DNA of 64,000 bases from Cytophagaceae bacterium. GTDB lineage: Bacteria; Bacteroidota; Bacteroidia; Cytophagales; Spirosomataceae. This document shows positions 1 to 8,322 of this stretch, in pieces. The stretch spans positions 62,001-126,000 of the forward strand of contig JAGOAA010000004.1 in NCBI GenBank assembly GCA_017984215.1, given 5' to 3'. Both the position numbers and the translations under genes were made by a program. The notes below the pieces were generated by a model. That model made no database searches. It was not told the DNA's origin and saw only the letters and a program-made list of their open reading frames with translations. Numbering within the stretch: the stretch's first letter is position 1; each line of letters begins with the position of its first letter.

Positions 1-782
1 TTACTTTGGCTTAATTCTGCCCATGAAAGTGTGTTTAGGATACCTATATTGATGAGAATATAAATGACAGCGACTACAATGACCCCAATAAACATTGATT
101 TGGGCATGCTTTTGACGGGATCTTTGTTTTCTTCGGTGAAATAGGCGGCGGTGTGCCAACCGTCGAAGGCATAGAAAATCGAGAGCAAAGCAGTCAGTAT
201 CCCTGACCAAAGCGGTAAGCCGCTCGGTGCAGCTGGACTTGCATGCCAAGTGCCGCCGTCGCCATGCGCAAAACAAATGATAATAAATCCGATGAGTGCA
301 AGCGCTTTTATTCCACTGAGCCATTCCTGTGATTTGCCTGCAAGAACAACGCCCATTTGGTGAAAAAACCACAGGAGCAATAGGATTAGAATGGCGCAAT
401 ACAATACATAATCTTGTAAGCTAGGGAAAAGAATGGCCAGGTATTCGCTACAGGTGTAAGACCCGAAACCGAGAGCGGTAACGGTTCCGAGCCAAGAACT
501 TAGGCCAACAATGAAGCCCACGTAACGTCCGAAAGCCCGTTCGGCATATCCATACCAGGCGCCAGCCTTGGGGATGGAAAGGCTTAATTCAAGGACACAA
601 CTTACGCCTAAGAGCGCATAGATGGCAACAAGAATCCATAAGCCGATAATGAGCGAAGGATTGTGTAAGAGTTCCGCGATGGGCCCCGGTTTGCGTAAAA
701 TCCCGGTTCCTACCGTTCCTCCGAGAGTTACTGCCACGCCGAAGCTGGTACCCAATACTTTCCAAAGTTTATTATTCGCCAT
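1..782 (-). CDS. APC-superfamily amino acid permease (partial, N-terminal part)
   Basis: My reverse-strand translation from the ATG at 782 gives an uninterrupted frame of about 260 codons that leaves the window at base 1, so the C-terminus is missing. It begins MANNKLWKVLGTSFGVAV and continues with the glycine-rich first membrane helix (TLGGTVGTGIL) typical of amino acid/polyamine/organocation permeases. Six or seven hydrophobic helices follow, with a helix pair around PKAGAWYGYAERAFG. The loop FYAFDGWHTAAYFTEENKDP matches the conserved substrate-site region of this superfamily. The predicted role is amino acid uptake or exchange at the inner membrane; the substrate cannot be told. The gene starts 3 bp after the stop of the upstream EEP-family gene, which suggests co-transcription. 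Confidence 0.85.
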   Translation of the reverse strand, partial: MANNKLWKVLGTSFGVAVTLGGTVGTGILRKPGPIAELLHNPSLIIGLWILVAIYALLGVSCVLELSLSIPKAGAWYGYAERAFGRYVGFIVGLSSWLGTVTALGFGSYTCSEYLAILFPSLQDYVLYCAILILLLLWFFHQMGVVLAGKSQEWLSGIKALALIGFIIICFAHGDGGTWHASPAAPSGLPLWSGILTALLSIFYAFDGWHTAAYFTEENKDPVKSMPKSMFIGVIVVAVIYILINIGILNTLSWAELSQS

Positions 783-785
783 CCC

Positions 786-1898
786 TTATTTTAATTCGTA
801 ATCTGCGGCAATCGGAAAGTGATCGGAATAGCCAATGTTCCGAAGTGTGACGAATTGTTTCACCTCAAATTCGTTCGAATAAAATTGGTTGTCGATGCGG
901 ACAATGAAAGGACTTCTGTTTAATGTAAAGCCAAATCCGCGGCCCGCTTCCTCGAATGAATTTTTTAAACGCTCCCGCAAGGTTCCATAGGCCCAGCCAT
1001 AAGGCGTCTCATTTAAATCGCCCACGACAATCACCGGATACATGCTTTCCTGGATCAAGCGATTAATTTGCGACATTTCATCTTTGTGATGAATAAATCC
1101 TTTTCGTAACGAATTCATGATGCCTCGACCTTCTTTCTTCGCATCTTCATAATCTTGATCACGAATTTTACCTGTTACGCGTCCCACACGAATTCCCATC
1201 GACCATAACTGTACATTAATGATGCGGAAGGTATCTTCTTTTGCGACGATATCTGCATACAAATAACCGTTGGCAGAATTGCCAAATTGTTTGCCTGCCT
1301 GATGGATGATGGGGTATTTAGAGAATATCGCCAAACCCATTTTTTCTTTGGCCTCAAAAAAATCTTCTTTCAAGGGAATAAAGGCATAATGCGGATAGGA
1401 TTCCTTCATCATGTTGATGCTCCGATAAGCCTTGCGATCTGCGTGCGAATAGAATTCTTGAAAGCATTTTACATCCGCTTGATATTCCAGCATGAAACTT
1501 TTCAGCGCTTTGACCTTTTCTTCGTTCCCATTGTAATTGTTGGAGTACATGCCGTAGACATTATAGCTCAGGACGCGCAGGTCTTTTTTTGTCGCAGGTT
1601 TTGCTGTATTCCATACAATACTCCGTTGAATAAATCCATAGCCTAAAGCGAGCACTATGAGGGGTAATAAGGCGCGTTTGGCCCGACGAAACATCCAATA
1701 AATCAAAGAAATTAAACAGAGCACTTGCGCATACGGCAGGGTCATCATAATGAAGCCTGCGAGCCAGTGGTCTACAATCAGCGAATAGCTTAATAAATAG
1801 GTCAGTAGTGTATAAAGGCACAATGGCAGGGTTCCTAACCAGATCAGGGAAGAGATGATTTTCTTGCTAACGGATTCGTCGGTTTTTCGCTTTGCCAT
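786..1898 (-). CDS. Membrane-anchored endonuclease/exonuclease/phosphatase (EEP) family protein
   Basis: The 370-residue protein has two or three hydrophobic helices in its first 95 residues and an EEP catalytic domain from about residue 105 to the end. Hallmarks are the asparagine motif LSYNVYG, the acidic metal-ligand motif CFQEFY, the GDLNETPYG motif and the C-terminal SDHFPI motif with the catalytic Asp-His. Such proteins hydrolyse phosphodiester or phosphomonoester bonds in nucleic acids or lipids; the topology places this domain outside the cytoplasm or on the membrane surface, by inference. It lies directly upstream of the permease gene with a 3-bp gap. The substrate is unknown. Confidence 0.85.
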   Translation of the reverse strand: MAKRKTDESVSKKIISSLIWLGTLPLCLYTLLTYLLSYSLIVDHWLAGFIMMTLPYAQVLCLISLIYWMFRRAKRALLPLIVLALGYGFIQRSIVWNTAKPATKKDLRVLSYNVYGMYSNNYNGNEEKVKALKSFMLEYQADVKCFQEFYSHADRKAYRSINMMKESYPHYAFIPLKEDFFEAKEKMGLAIFSKYPIIHQAGKQFGNSANGYLYADIVAKEDTFRIINVQLWSMGIRVGRVTGKIRDQDYEDAKKEGRGIMNSLRKGFIHHKDEMSQINRLIQESMYPVIVVGDLNETPYGWAYGTLRERLKNSFEEAGRGFGFTLNRSPFIVRIDNQFYSNEFEVKQFVTLRNIGYSDHFPIAADYELK

Positions 1899-1946
1899 GA
1901 CTCAAAGATACACAATCGTAGGCATTTTATAAATTTTGTAAAGACC

Positions 1947-1978
1947 TTTGGGATTTTTCAAAATATTTCCTACTTTTG
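1947..1978 (+). promoter_or_regulatory. Bacteroidota-type promoter of rpmB
   Basis: A -33 element TTTG (1947-1950) is followed after 20 bp by a -7 element TACTTTTG (1971-1978). This fits the Bacteroidota housekeeping consensus TTTG-N19-TAnnTTTG. It lies 57 bp upstream of the rpmB start. Confidence 0.75.
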
Positions 1979-2035
1979 CAATCCCTTTGAGGGAAACCAT
2001 TTTAGAATCGCATTCAATTTTAAAAACAACATATT

Positions 2036-2275
2036 ATGGCAAAGGTTTGTCAATTAACTGGAAAGAGAACTCGTGTAGGTAACAACGTATCACACGCGAA
2101 CAATAAGACAAAACGTAAGTTTTATCCGAACTTGCAGACAAAGAAATTTTTCTTGGAGTCTGAAGGTGTTTGGGTTCGTATGAAAGTATCTGCGAAAGCA
2201 ATCCGTACGATCAACAAAAACGGTTTCGAGAAAACATTAATCGCATCTGCTCGTAAGGGTACTTTGTCGATCTAA
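2036..2275 (+). CDS. rpmB: 50S ribosomal protein L28
   Basis: The 79-residue product begins MAKVCQLTGKRTRVGNNVSHANNKTKR, the standard L28 start, and contains the conserved LESEGVWVRMKVSAKAIRTI core. L28 is a structural protein of the large ribosomal subunit. A strong promoter lies upstream and a T-tailed hairpin directly downstream, so the gene is monocistronic here. In many Bacteroidota rpmG, a DUF4295 gene and ftsY follow rpmB; none of them is present at this position. Confidence 0.97.
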   Translation: MAKVCQLTGKRTRVGNNVSHANNKTKRKFYPNLQTKKFFLESEGVWVRMKVSAKAIRTINKNGFEKTLIASARKGTLSI

Positions 2276-2300
2276 TTATATCAAGATTTTTACCGAAATT

Positions 2301-2330
2301 AGCCTCCTTGAAACCAAGGAGGCTTTTTTT
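2301..2330 (+). terminator. Rho-independent terminator of rpmB
   Basis: A perfect 9-bp stem (AGCCTCCTT / AAGGAGGCT) with a 6-base loop is followed by a T-run, 25 bp after the rpmB stop codon. Confidence 0.85.
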
Positions 2331-2338
2331 ATTTGCCC

Positions 2339-3412
2339 ATGTTAAGCTCAACTGAATTTTCACGTTATCAAAAGCAATTGGCCATTCCTGAATGGGATGA
2401 GGCCAAGCAGTTGTTGCTCAAGCAAGCGCATGTCATGATTGTCGGCGCGGGAGGCTTGGGCGTAAGCGTTATTCCATACCTGGCTGCTGCGGGGGTGGGT
2501 CATTTGACGCTCATCGACCACGACGTGGTGGAGTTGAGCAATTTAGGCCGACAAACCATCTATCGAGAAGATCAAATCGGTCAGTCGAAAGTGCTTTTGG
2601 CCAAAGATTTCGTAGAAGCTTTGAATCCCCATGTGCAAGTTGATGCAATGACGGAGAAATTCTCGATGGCGAATTACCAGCTTGTTCAGACTGTCGATTT
2701 AGTGGTGGATTGTACGGACAATTTTGATACACGTTATCTGATTAATGATGCCTGTGTTAAATTTGGCAAAGCATTTGTTTATGCGGCTATACACACCTGG
2801 GAGGGGCAATTAGCCGTTTGTAATGCGCATGGGACGGGTCCTACGTATCGGTGTCTATTTCCTGATGAGCCGTCGGCGGGGGAAATCCCAACGTGCAATG
2901 AAGCAGGTGTTCTCGGTTTTCTGCCGGGCATGATGGGACTCATGCAGGCCAAAGAGGCTCTTTTTTATCTTGCGGGCATGTCATCCCCAGCCCAAAATCA
3001 TTTGTTACGCTGGGATGTTCGGTCGATGCGCATGCATCAATTTCGGATGGAGCGTACTTTGGATGCAGCGGAACGCATATTTCCCGTGAAAGCATGGGTT
3101 CCTGTAGAGTTGGATGCCGTTGATGCCGCAGATGCGATCAGTCAGGGCGATATTCAGTTTGTACTCGATGTACGAGAGCCTTTCGAATGGGAGGAGGCGC
3201 AAATAGCAGGGTCCATCTGCATGTCGATGAATCAATTACAAATTGACTTAATTCCGCGCGACGTGCCCGGTTTAGTTGTGTGTCACCATGGGATGCGATC
3301 TATGTTTGTGATTAAGCACCTGCACCAACAAGGTTTTGAGAACCTCATTAATTTAGCTGGCGGCATCGATGCTTGGTCACGTGAAGTGGATGATTCCATC
3401 CCTCGTTATTAA
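2339..3412 (+). CDS. ThiF/MoeB-type adenylyltransferase fused to a rhodanese domain
   Basis: This E1-like enzyme of about 357 residues has an N-terminal adenylation domain (about residues 1-245) and a C-terminal rhodanese domain (about 265-357). Seen: the nucleotide-binding loop VGAGGLG, the NLGRQ motif, VDCTDNFDTRYL, and IPTCNEAGVLG with the usual acceptor cysteine. The rhodanese loop VVCHHGMRS carries the active-site Cys. The family activates a ubiquitin-like sulfur carrier (ThiS or MoaD) and passes sulfur to it. The zinc-binding cysteine pairs of classical MoeB are largely missing: one cysteine remains in TYRC and the second pair is absent. ATG 2339 is preferred over an in-frame TTG at 2333. 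No thiamine or molybdopterin gene adjoins it, so the partner is unknown. Confidence 0.88.
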   Translation: MLSSTEFSRYQKQLAIPEWDEAKQLLLKQAHVMIVGAGGLGVSVIPYLAAAGVGHLTLIDHDVVELSNLGRQTIYREDQIGQSKVLLAKDFVEALNPHVQVDAMTEKFSMANYQLVQTVDLVVDCTDNFDTRYLINDACVKFGKAFVYAAIHTWEGQLAVCNAHGTGPTYRCLFPDEPSAGEIPTCNEAGVLGFLPGMMGLMQAKEALFYLAGMSSPAQNHLLRWDVRSMRMHQFRMERTLDAAERIFPVKAWVPVELDAVDAADAISQGDIQFVLDVREPFEWEEAQIAGSICMSMNQLQIDLIPRDVPGLVVCHHGMRSMFVIKHLHQQGFENLINLAGGIDAWSREVDDSIPRY

Positions 3413-4731
3413 GAAACGATATCTCCGTATAAGTCGAATTCTTCTGCCTTGTTAATTTTTACTTGAACAAAATCTCCCTGGCGGGCAAATTGCTCTGCCG
3501 GAATTAATACCTCGTTATCTACTTCTGGCGAATCGTGTTCAGTGCGCCCCACAAAGAATCCACTCTCCTTGCGATCCACCATGACCTTGAATGTCTGCCC
3601 AATCTTCGCTTGATTCAATTCTTCCGAAATACCTTGTTGGAGCGCCATAATCTCATCCGAACGCTCTTGTTTCACTTCTTCGGGTACATCATCTTGCACA
3701 GAATAAGCATGGGTATTTTCTTCGTGTGAATAATTAAAAATACCTAAACGATCAAAACGCATGCGTTCAACGAAGGAATAGGTTTCTTCAAAATCGGCAT
3801 CAGTTTCGCCAGGATAACCCGAAATCAAGGTTGTTCGTAAAGCGATTCCAGGCACTTTTTCACGAATGTCCGTGATTAGTTGTTCTGTTTTTTCGCGGGT
3901 GATTCCGCGGCGCATGTGTTTCAACATCGCATCGGATCCACTTTGAAGTGGCATATCCAAGTACTTGCAGATGTTTTCACGCTCCGCCATCGTTTGCAAA
4001 ATTTCCATTGGGAAACCTGCTGGGTAAGCATATTGTAAACGGATCCATTCGATGCCTTGAACATCGGATAGGCGTTCTAAAAGTTCTTTGAGTTGTCGGC
4101 CGGATTTCCCCTCACCCTTCAAATCCAATCCATAAAAGGTCAAATCTTGGGCAATCAGGATTAATTCTTTGGTACCCTTCTTCGCTAATGAGCTAGCCTC
4201 TTTGACTAATTCATCCATCGGACGCGAAACGTGTCCGCCACGCATGATTGGGATTGCACAGAAACTACATGGGCGGTCGCAACCTTCTGCAATTTTTAAA
4301 TAGGCATAATGTGCTGGCGTTGTCAATAAACGTTCGCCTACTAATTCATGCTTATAATCGGCCTTCAAGGCTTTCAATAATCGAGGTAATTCATTTGTTC
4401 CAAAGAATGAATCGACCATCGGAATTTCACGTTCTAAGTCATCTTTGTAACGGTGCGATAAGCAACCCGTGACATATAATTTATCGATCTTGCCAGCCTC
4501 TTTGGCATCTGCATAGCGCAAAATGGTATCGATGGATTCTTGCTTGGCATTGTCAATAAACCCGCATGTGTTCACCACAACAATGTTTGCTGTGTCTTTT
4601 TTTGCCTCGTGTGTCACTTCCAAGCCGTTTCCTTTTAATTGTGTAAAAAGGACTTCGGAGTCAACTAGGTTTTTGGAACAACCGAGTGTAACGATATTGA
4701 TGGATGGCTTTAGACTAACTTTGGTTTTCAT
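3409..4731 (-). CDS. rimO: Ribosomal protein S12 methylthiotransferase RimO
   Basis: The 440-residue protein has the MiaB/RimO layout. An N-terminal UPF0004 domain carries cysteines in TLGCSKNLVDSE, NTCGFID and VTGCLSHRY. The radical-SAM core has the CxxxCxxC motif in CDRPCSFCAIPIMRGG, and a C-terminal TRAM domain begins near residue 375. SKNLVDSE and the RGGHVSRP segment point to RimO rather than MiaB. The enzyme methylthiolates a conserved aspartate of ribosomal protein S12 using two 4Fe-4S clusters. Its 3' end overlaps the convergent ThiF-like gene by 4 bp. Confidence 0.95.
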   Translation of the reverse strand: MKTKVSLKPSINIVTLGCSKNLVDSEVLFTQLKGNGLEVTHEAKKDTANIVVVNTCGFIDNAKQESIDTILRYADAKEAGKIDKLYVTGCLSHRYKDDLEREIPMVDSFFGTNELPRLLKALKADYKHELVGERLLTTPAHYAYLKIAEGCDRPCSFCAIPIMRGGHVSRPMDELVKEASSLAKKGTKELILIAQDLTFYGLDLKGEGKSGRQLKELLERLSDVQGIEWIRLQYAYPAGFPMEILQTMAERENICKYLDMPLQSGSDAMLKHMRRGITREKTEQLITDIREKVPGIALRTTLISGYPGETDADFEETYSFVERMRFDRLGIFNYSHEENTHAYSVQDDVPEEVKQERSDEIMALQQGISEELNQAKIGQTFKVMVDRKESGFFVGRTEHDSPEVDNEVLIPAEQFARQGDFVQVKINKAEEFDLYGDIVS

Positions 4732-4855
4732 GCGTGTGTTGAATAAGCATGCAATTTACGAATTAATTTGCAGCTTCAGGTGGATTTTCATTGCGACGGG
4801 ATACAAGTATTGAATTCTTTTTTTAGTATTGTAAATCTTAAACTTATTTATTCAC

Positions 4856-5563
4856 ATGAAAAAATTGATATTGATTTGCGCTTGCATGGCCTCGGGTCTG
4901 ATGGCATTTGGGCAAGGAATGAATGCTCTTTCGAAGCAAGAAAAGAAAGAAGGATTTAAATTATTATTCGACGGAAAGACGTTTGCTGGTTGGCATACCT
5001 ATGGTAAACCCGGTAAAGTTGGCGCTTCTTGGACGATTGAAGATGGCATCATCGGATTTGATTTAGCCAAAAAAGATGGCGGCGATTTAATTACGGATGC
5101 CGAATACGTGAATTACGATTTTTCTGTGGATTGGAAAATCTCACCGAATGGAAATAGTGGTATTATCTTCAACGTAACGGAAGATCCCGTTAAATACCAC
5201 AGTACCTATAACACAGGTCCTGAGATGCAGGTGCTTGACGATGCAGGTCACCCTGATGGTAAGATTATTAAACATAATTCAGGCGACTTGTATGATTTAA
5301 TCAAATCGTCTGTGAATGTAACGAAGCCCGTAGGCGAATGGAATACAGCACGTATTGTGAATAACCGTGGATTGTTGCAATTGTACTTAAACGGATCGAA
5401 AGTCGTGGAGACGCGTACCGACGATGCGAATTGGAAGGCCATGATTGCTGGTTCCAAATTCAAAACGATGCCAGGTTTTGGCGTGAATATGCAAGGGCGC
5501 ATTGCTTTGCAAGATCACGGGAATCCTGTTTGGTATCGAAATATTAAAATCAAAGAATTGTAA
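4856..5563 (+). CDS. DUF1080 / 3-keto-disaccharide hydrolase family secreted protein
   Basis: The 235-residue protein begins with a signal peptide (MKKLILICACMASGLMAFGQ, cleavage near residue 20). A single concanavalin-like beta-sandwich of the DUF1080 family follows, with typical motifs FKLLFDGKTFAGWHTYG, a central NSGIIFN and a C-terminal GRIALQDHGNPVWYRNIKI. Pfam now names this family 3-keto-disaccharide hydrolase. That name fits the convergent neighbours, a GMC oxidoreductase with its small subunit and an SMP-30 lactonase. A periplasmic or surface role in breaking oxidised glycosides is therefore inferred; the substrate is not known. Confidence 0.85.
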   Translation: MKKLILICACMASGLMAFGQGMNALSKQEKKEGFKLLFDGKTFAGWHTYGKPGKVGASWTIEDGIIGFDLAKKDGGDLITDAEYVNYDFSVDWKISPNGNSGIIFNVTEDPVKYHSTYNTGPEMQVLDDAGHPDGKIIKHNSGDLYDLIKSSVNVTKPVGEWNTARIVNNRGLLQLYLNGSKVVETRTDDANWKAMIAGSKFKTMPGFGVNMQGRIALQDHGNPVWYRNIKIKEL

Positions 5564-5567
5564 AAGA

Positions 5568-5596
5568 AATAGGGGGCATGTGCCCCCTATTTTATT
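5568..5596. terminator. Bidirectional terminator between the DUF1080 and SMP-30 genes
   Basis: An 11-bp perfect stem (AATAGGGGGCA / TGCCCCCTATT, 5568-5591) is flanked by A-rich sequence on the left and TTTATTTT on the right. The stop codon of the minus-strand SMP-30 gene lies inside the right arm, so the hairpin serves the plus-strand gene and possibly both. Confidence 0.7.
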
Positions 5597-6576
5597 TTAA
5601 TGCGTAATAAGTTCATATCGGAAGTGATGAATAAATATTTTCCATCCGCTCCTCCAAATGCTACATTGGAATTCGCATTTCCTGTCGCGATCCGTCCGAG
5701 TAATTTCCCAGCTGAATTGATGATTAATACACCTCCTGGTCCCGTAGTCCAGACATTCCCTTTAGCATCTACCTTCATGCCATCATAACCTCCGCGGATT
5801 CCCTGTTTCGCCAATTCTGACGCATCGAAAAATAATTTTCCTTCGCCTAAATTTCCCGCTTTATCCACTGGGTAGGCATTAATTAACGTGGGGCGTTCAG
5901 AGGTGCCTACATACAAAATGCTTTCGTCTGGATTGAATGCGAGACCGTTCGGACGGCTTAAATCTTTGATCTGTAAACTGATTTCACCTTTTGTGTTGAT
6001 GCGGTATACTCCTTGGAAATCGAGTTCTTTTGCGGGTTCTGGTTTACCCCGACCAGGTAATCCGTAGGGTGGATCTGTGAAATAATAGTCTCCCGATTTT
6101 TTCTGAACCAAATCATTGGGACTATTTAATTGCTTCCCTTCAAAGGTATGTGCCAAGGTTTTTTTCTGATCCGGATGATTTAGCGGCATTTCAGCAATCC
6201 TGCGATCCCCATGTTCACAGGATACCAAGTTGCCTTTTGTATTGATGATCAAACCATTCGCACCAGGTTCTTCGGAATAAACACCTGTACCGGTAAAGCC
6301 GGATGGTTTTAGGAATACCTCGAGCCCTTTGGCCTCCGACCACTTATGAATGGTATTTTCGGGTACATCGGTGAAGAGTAAATAAGCTCCCTTTTTTACC
6401 CAAACTGGACCCTCCGACCAGGTAAATCCTTGGGCGACAATTTCAATTTTGGCTGAAGTGTCGAGTAAGGCATCTAAACCTGCATCGTATCGATGGATTT
6501 TTCCGATGGTTTGATATTGTGCGATAGAACTCAGGCTAGCGCTCATGAGTCCAATCATGCATAGGATTTTTTTCAT
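5587..6576 (-). CDS. SMP-30/gluconolactonase-family beta-propeller protein, secreted
   Basis: The 329-residue protein has a signal peptide (MKKILCMIGLMSASLSSIAQ) and an SMP-30/gluconolactonase/LRE-like six-bladed propeller. Seen: the N-terminal blade EGPVWVKKGAYLLFTDVP with the metal-ligand Glu, NSPNDLV with the conserved Asn-Asp, RPNGLAFNPDE, and GGYDGMKVDAKGNVWTTGPGG. Family members hydrolyse sugar lactones with a divalent metal. It is the third gene of a set with the GMC oxidoreductase (33 bp upstream) and gluconate-dehydrogenase-type subunit. It may open a lactone made by that enzyme or act on related keto-sugars. Confidence 0.86.
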   Translation of the reverse strand: MKKILCMIGLMSASLSSIAQYQTIGKIHRYDAGLDALLDTSAKIEIVAQGFTWSEGPVWVKKGAYLLFTDVPENTIHKWSEAKGLEVFLKPSGFTGTGVYSEEPGANGLIINTKGNLVSCEHGDRRIAEMPLNHPDQKKTLAHTFEGKQLNSPNDLVQKKSGDYYFTDPPYGLPGRGKPEPAKELDFQGVYRINTKGEISLQIKDLSRPNGLAFNPDESILYVGTSERPTLINAYPVDKAGNLGEGKLFFDASELAKQGIRGGYDGMKVDAKGNVWTTGPGGVLIINSAGKLLGRIATGNANSNVAFGGADGKYLFITSDMNLLRIKIK

Positions 6577-6609
6577 AGTTCAAAAAAAATGGGCCGAAGC
6601 CCATTTTCA

Positions 6610-8322
6610 TTATAGATGTTTCTTTTTACTTTCTTTTACAGCAAAGTCGGCGGCACGCGCCGTCAAGGCCATGTAAGTCAACGATGGATTCACGCAAGAC
6701 GTCGAAGTCATACAGGCCCCATCGGTTACAAATACGTTCTTCACGCCGTGCAATTGGTTGTTGCCATTTAACACAGATGTTTTCGGATCACGGCCCATGC
6801 GAGCAGTACCCATTTCATGAATCGCCATACCTGGGTAAGAGCCATTGTCGAATGCACGAACGTTTTTCAAGCCTGCGCTTTCCAACATCTCTTTGGCATC
6901 CTCCATCATATCCTTTCGCATCTTCATTTCGTTTTCTTTGAATTCTGCATCAAAAACAACGACAGGAATGCCCCACTTATCTTTCGTGGTAGGATCCAAA
7001 TACATTTTGTTTTCGTGGTAAGGCAATGTCTCCCCAAATCCACCCAAGTTCATCGTCCATGGTCCTGGTTTTGTCATCGAATCTTTGTAGTCCGCTCCGA
7101 AACTTAAATCATTTACGCCGCGGTTCCAACTTTGTCGAGAGCCTCCGCCTTGGTATCCAAATCCACGTAAATAATCACGTTTATCATTGCCTATGTTCCT
7201 GTAACGCGGGATGTATATTCCATTCGCGCGTCGGCCGATGTAATATTTGTCTTCATCACCTTCCCAAGTCCCAGCTGCACCCACGCGGAAGTGGTGATCC
7301 ATCAAGTTATGTCCTAATTCTCCTGAATCATTTCCTAATCCATTTTGGAAACGAGCTGATTTTGAGTTCAATAATAAAGCAGTCGTTGCTACGGTAGAAC
7401 CACAAACGAAGATAATTTTTGCGTAGTATTCACGCACATCTTTGGTCACTGTATCGATCACGCGTACACCCGTTGCTTTTTGTTTGGCATTGTCAAACAA
7501 GATTTCAGACACCACAGAATCCGGACGTAAGGTCAATAATCCCGTTTTCGCCGCTGGAGGTAATGTACAAGATTGCGTGCTGAAATATGCGCCATAAGGA
7601 CACCCTAAACGACATTTATTGCGGTATTGACAGGCAGAACGGCCAATTTTTAACTGAGCTTCTTTGGCTTCAGACAAGTTGGCCACCCGACCAATCGTCA
7701 TATTACGACCTGGGAAATTCTTTTCGATGCGTTGACGCACTTCCTTTTCCACGCAATACATATCCATCGGTTTCAAGAACTCAGAATCCGGCAATTGAGG
7801 TAATCCCAATGCTTCACCCGAAATACCTACGTGTTTTTCTACATAGGAATACCAGGGTGCGATGTCTTTGTAACGAATCGGCCAGTCAACGGCAACGCCA
7901 TCTTTTAAATTGGCTTCAAAGTCGATGTCCGATAAACGGTAGGTTTGTCGGCCCCACATAATGGATTTACCTCCTACGATATCGGGACGGAACCAGTCGA
8001 AGCGTTTAACTTCTTTGTAAAGGGCATCGGAGTCATTCATCCAATATTTCTCGGTCATCTCATTGTAGGGATAATCGCGGGAAAGTTTTGGGTGTGAAGC
8101 TTTTTGCTCGTTGGTCAATAAACCATTGTATTTAAAATCCCAAGGATCTTTATAGCTTGGTTCGTAGGCAGTTACGTGGTCGAATTTCTTTCCTTTTTCC
8201 AGGACCAATACGCGTAAGCCTTTTTCTGTTAGTTCCTTGGCAGCATATCCGCCGGAAACGCCAGATCCTACGACGATTGCGTCATAAGTCATCGATTTGA
8301 TTGCGTCAATGTTCAGATTCAT
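6610..8322 (-). CDS. GMC-family FAD-dependent sugar dehydrogenase, large subunit
   Basis: The protein has about 570 residues. It shows the N-terminal FAD loop VGSGVSGGYAAKELTEKG, the GMC signature around GGKSIMWGRQTYRL, and a C-terminal GMC domain with HEMGTARMG and NPSLTYMALTARAA. A cysteine group at about residues 231, 237 and 241 (CQYRNKCRLGC) resembles the Fe-S-binding region of FAD-dependent glucose and glucoside-3-dehydrogenases. With the small subunit upstream it would oxidise a sugar hydroxyl in the periplasm, reaching the membrane through its Tat-exported partner. The start at 8322 overlaps the small-subunit stop as ATGA, a translational-coupling arrangement; another ATG lies 9 bp upstream. 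Confidence 0.9.
   Translation of the reverse strand: MNLNIDAIKSMTYDAIVVGSGVSGGYAAKELTEKGLRVLVLEKGKKFDHVTAYEPSYKDPWDFKYNGLLTNEQKASHPKLSRDYPYNEMTEKYWMNDSDALYKEVKRFDWFRPDIVGGKSIMWGRQTYRLSDIDFEANLKDGVAVDWPIRYKDIAPWYSYVEKHVGISGEALGLPQLPDSEFLKPMDMYCVEKEVRQRIEKNFPGRNMTIGRVANLSEAKEAQLKIGRSACQYRNKCRLGCPYGAYFSTQSCTLPPAAKTGLLTLRPDSVVSEILFDNAKQKATGVRVIDTVTKDVREYYAKIIFVCGSTVATTALLLNSKSARFQNGLGNDSGELGHNLMDHHFRVGAAGTWEGDEDKYYIGRRANGIYIPRYRNIGNDKRDYLRGFGYQGGGSRQSWNRGVNDLSFGADYKDSMTKPGPWTMNLGGFGETLPYHENKMYLDPTTKDKWGIPVVVFDAEFKENEMKMRKDMMEDAKEMLESAGLKNVRAFDNGSYPGMAIHEMGTARMGRDPKTSVLNGNNQLHGVKNVFVTDGACMTSTSCVNPSLTYMALTARAADFAVKESKKKHL

Noticed and set aside
1..399. A 132-codon open frame on the minus strand at the window edge
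   Set aside because: It is out of frame with the amino acid permease, whose membrane helices and family motifs read through the same bases. Its Arg/His/Cys-rich composition is that of a shadow frame.
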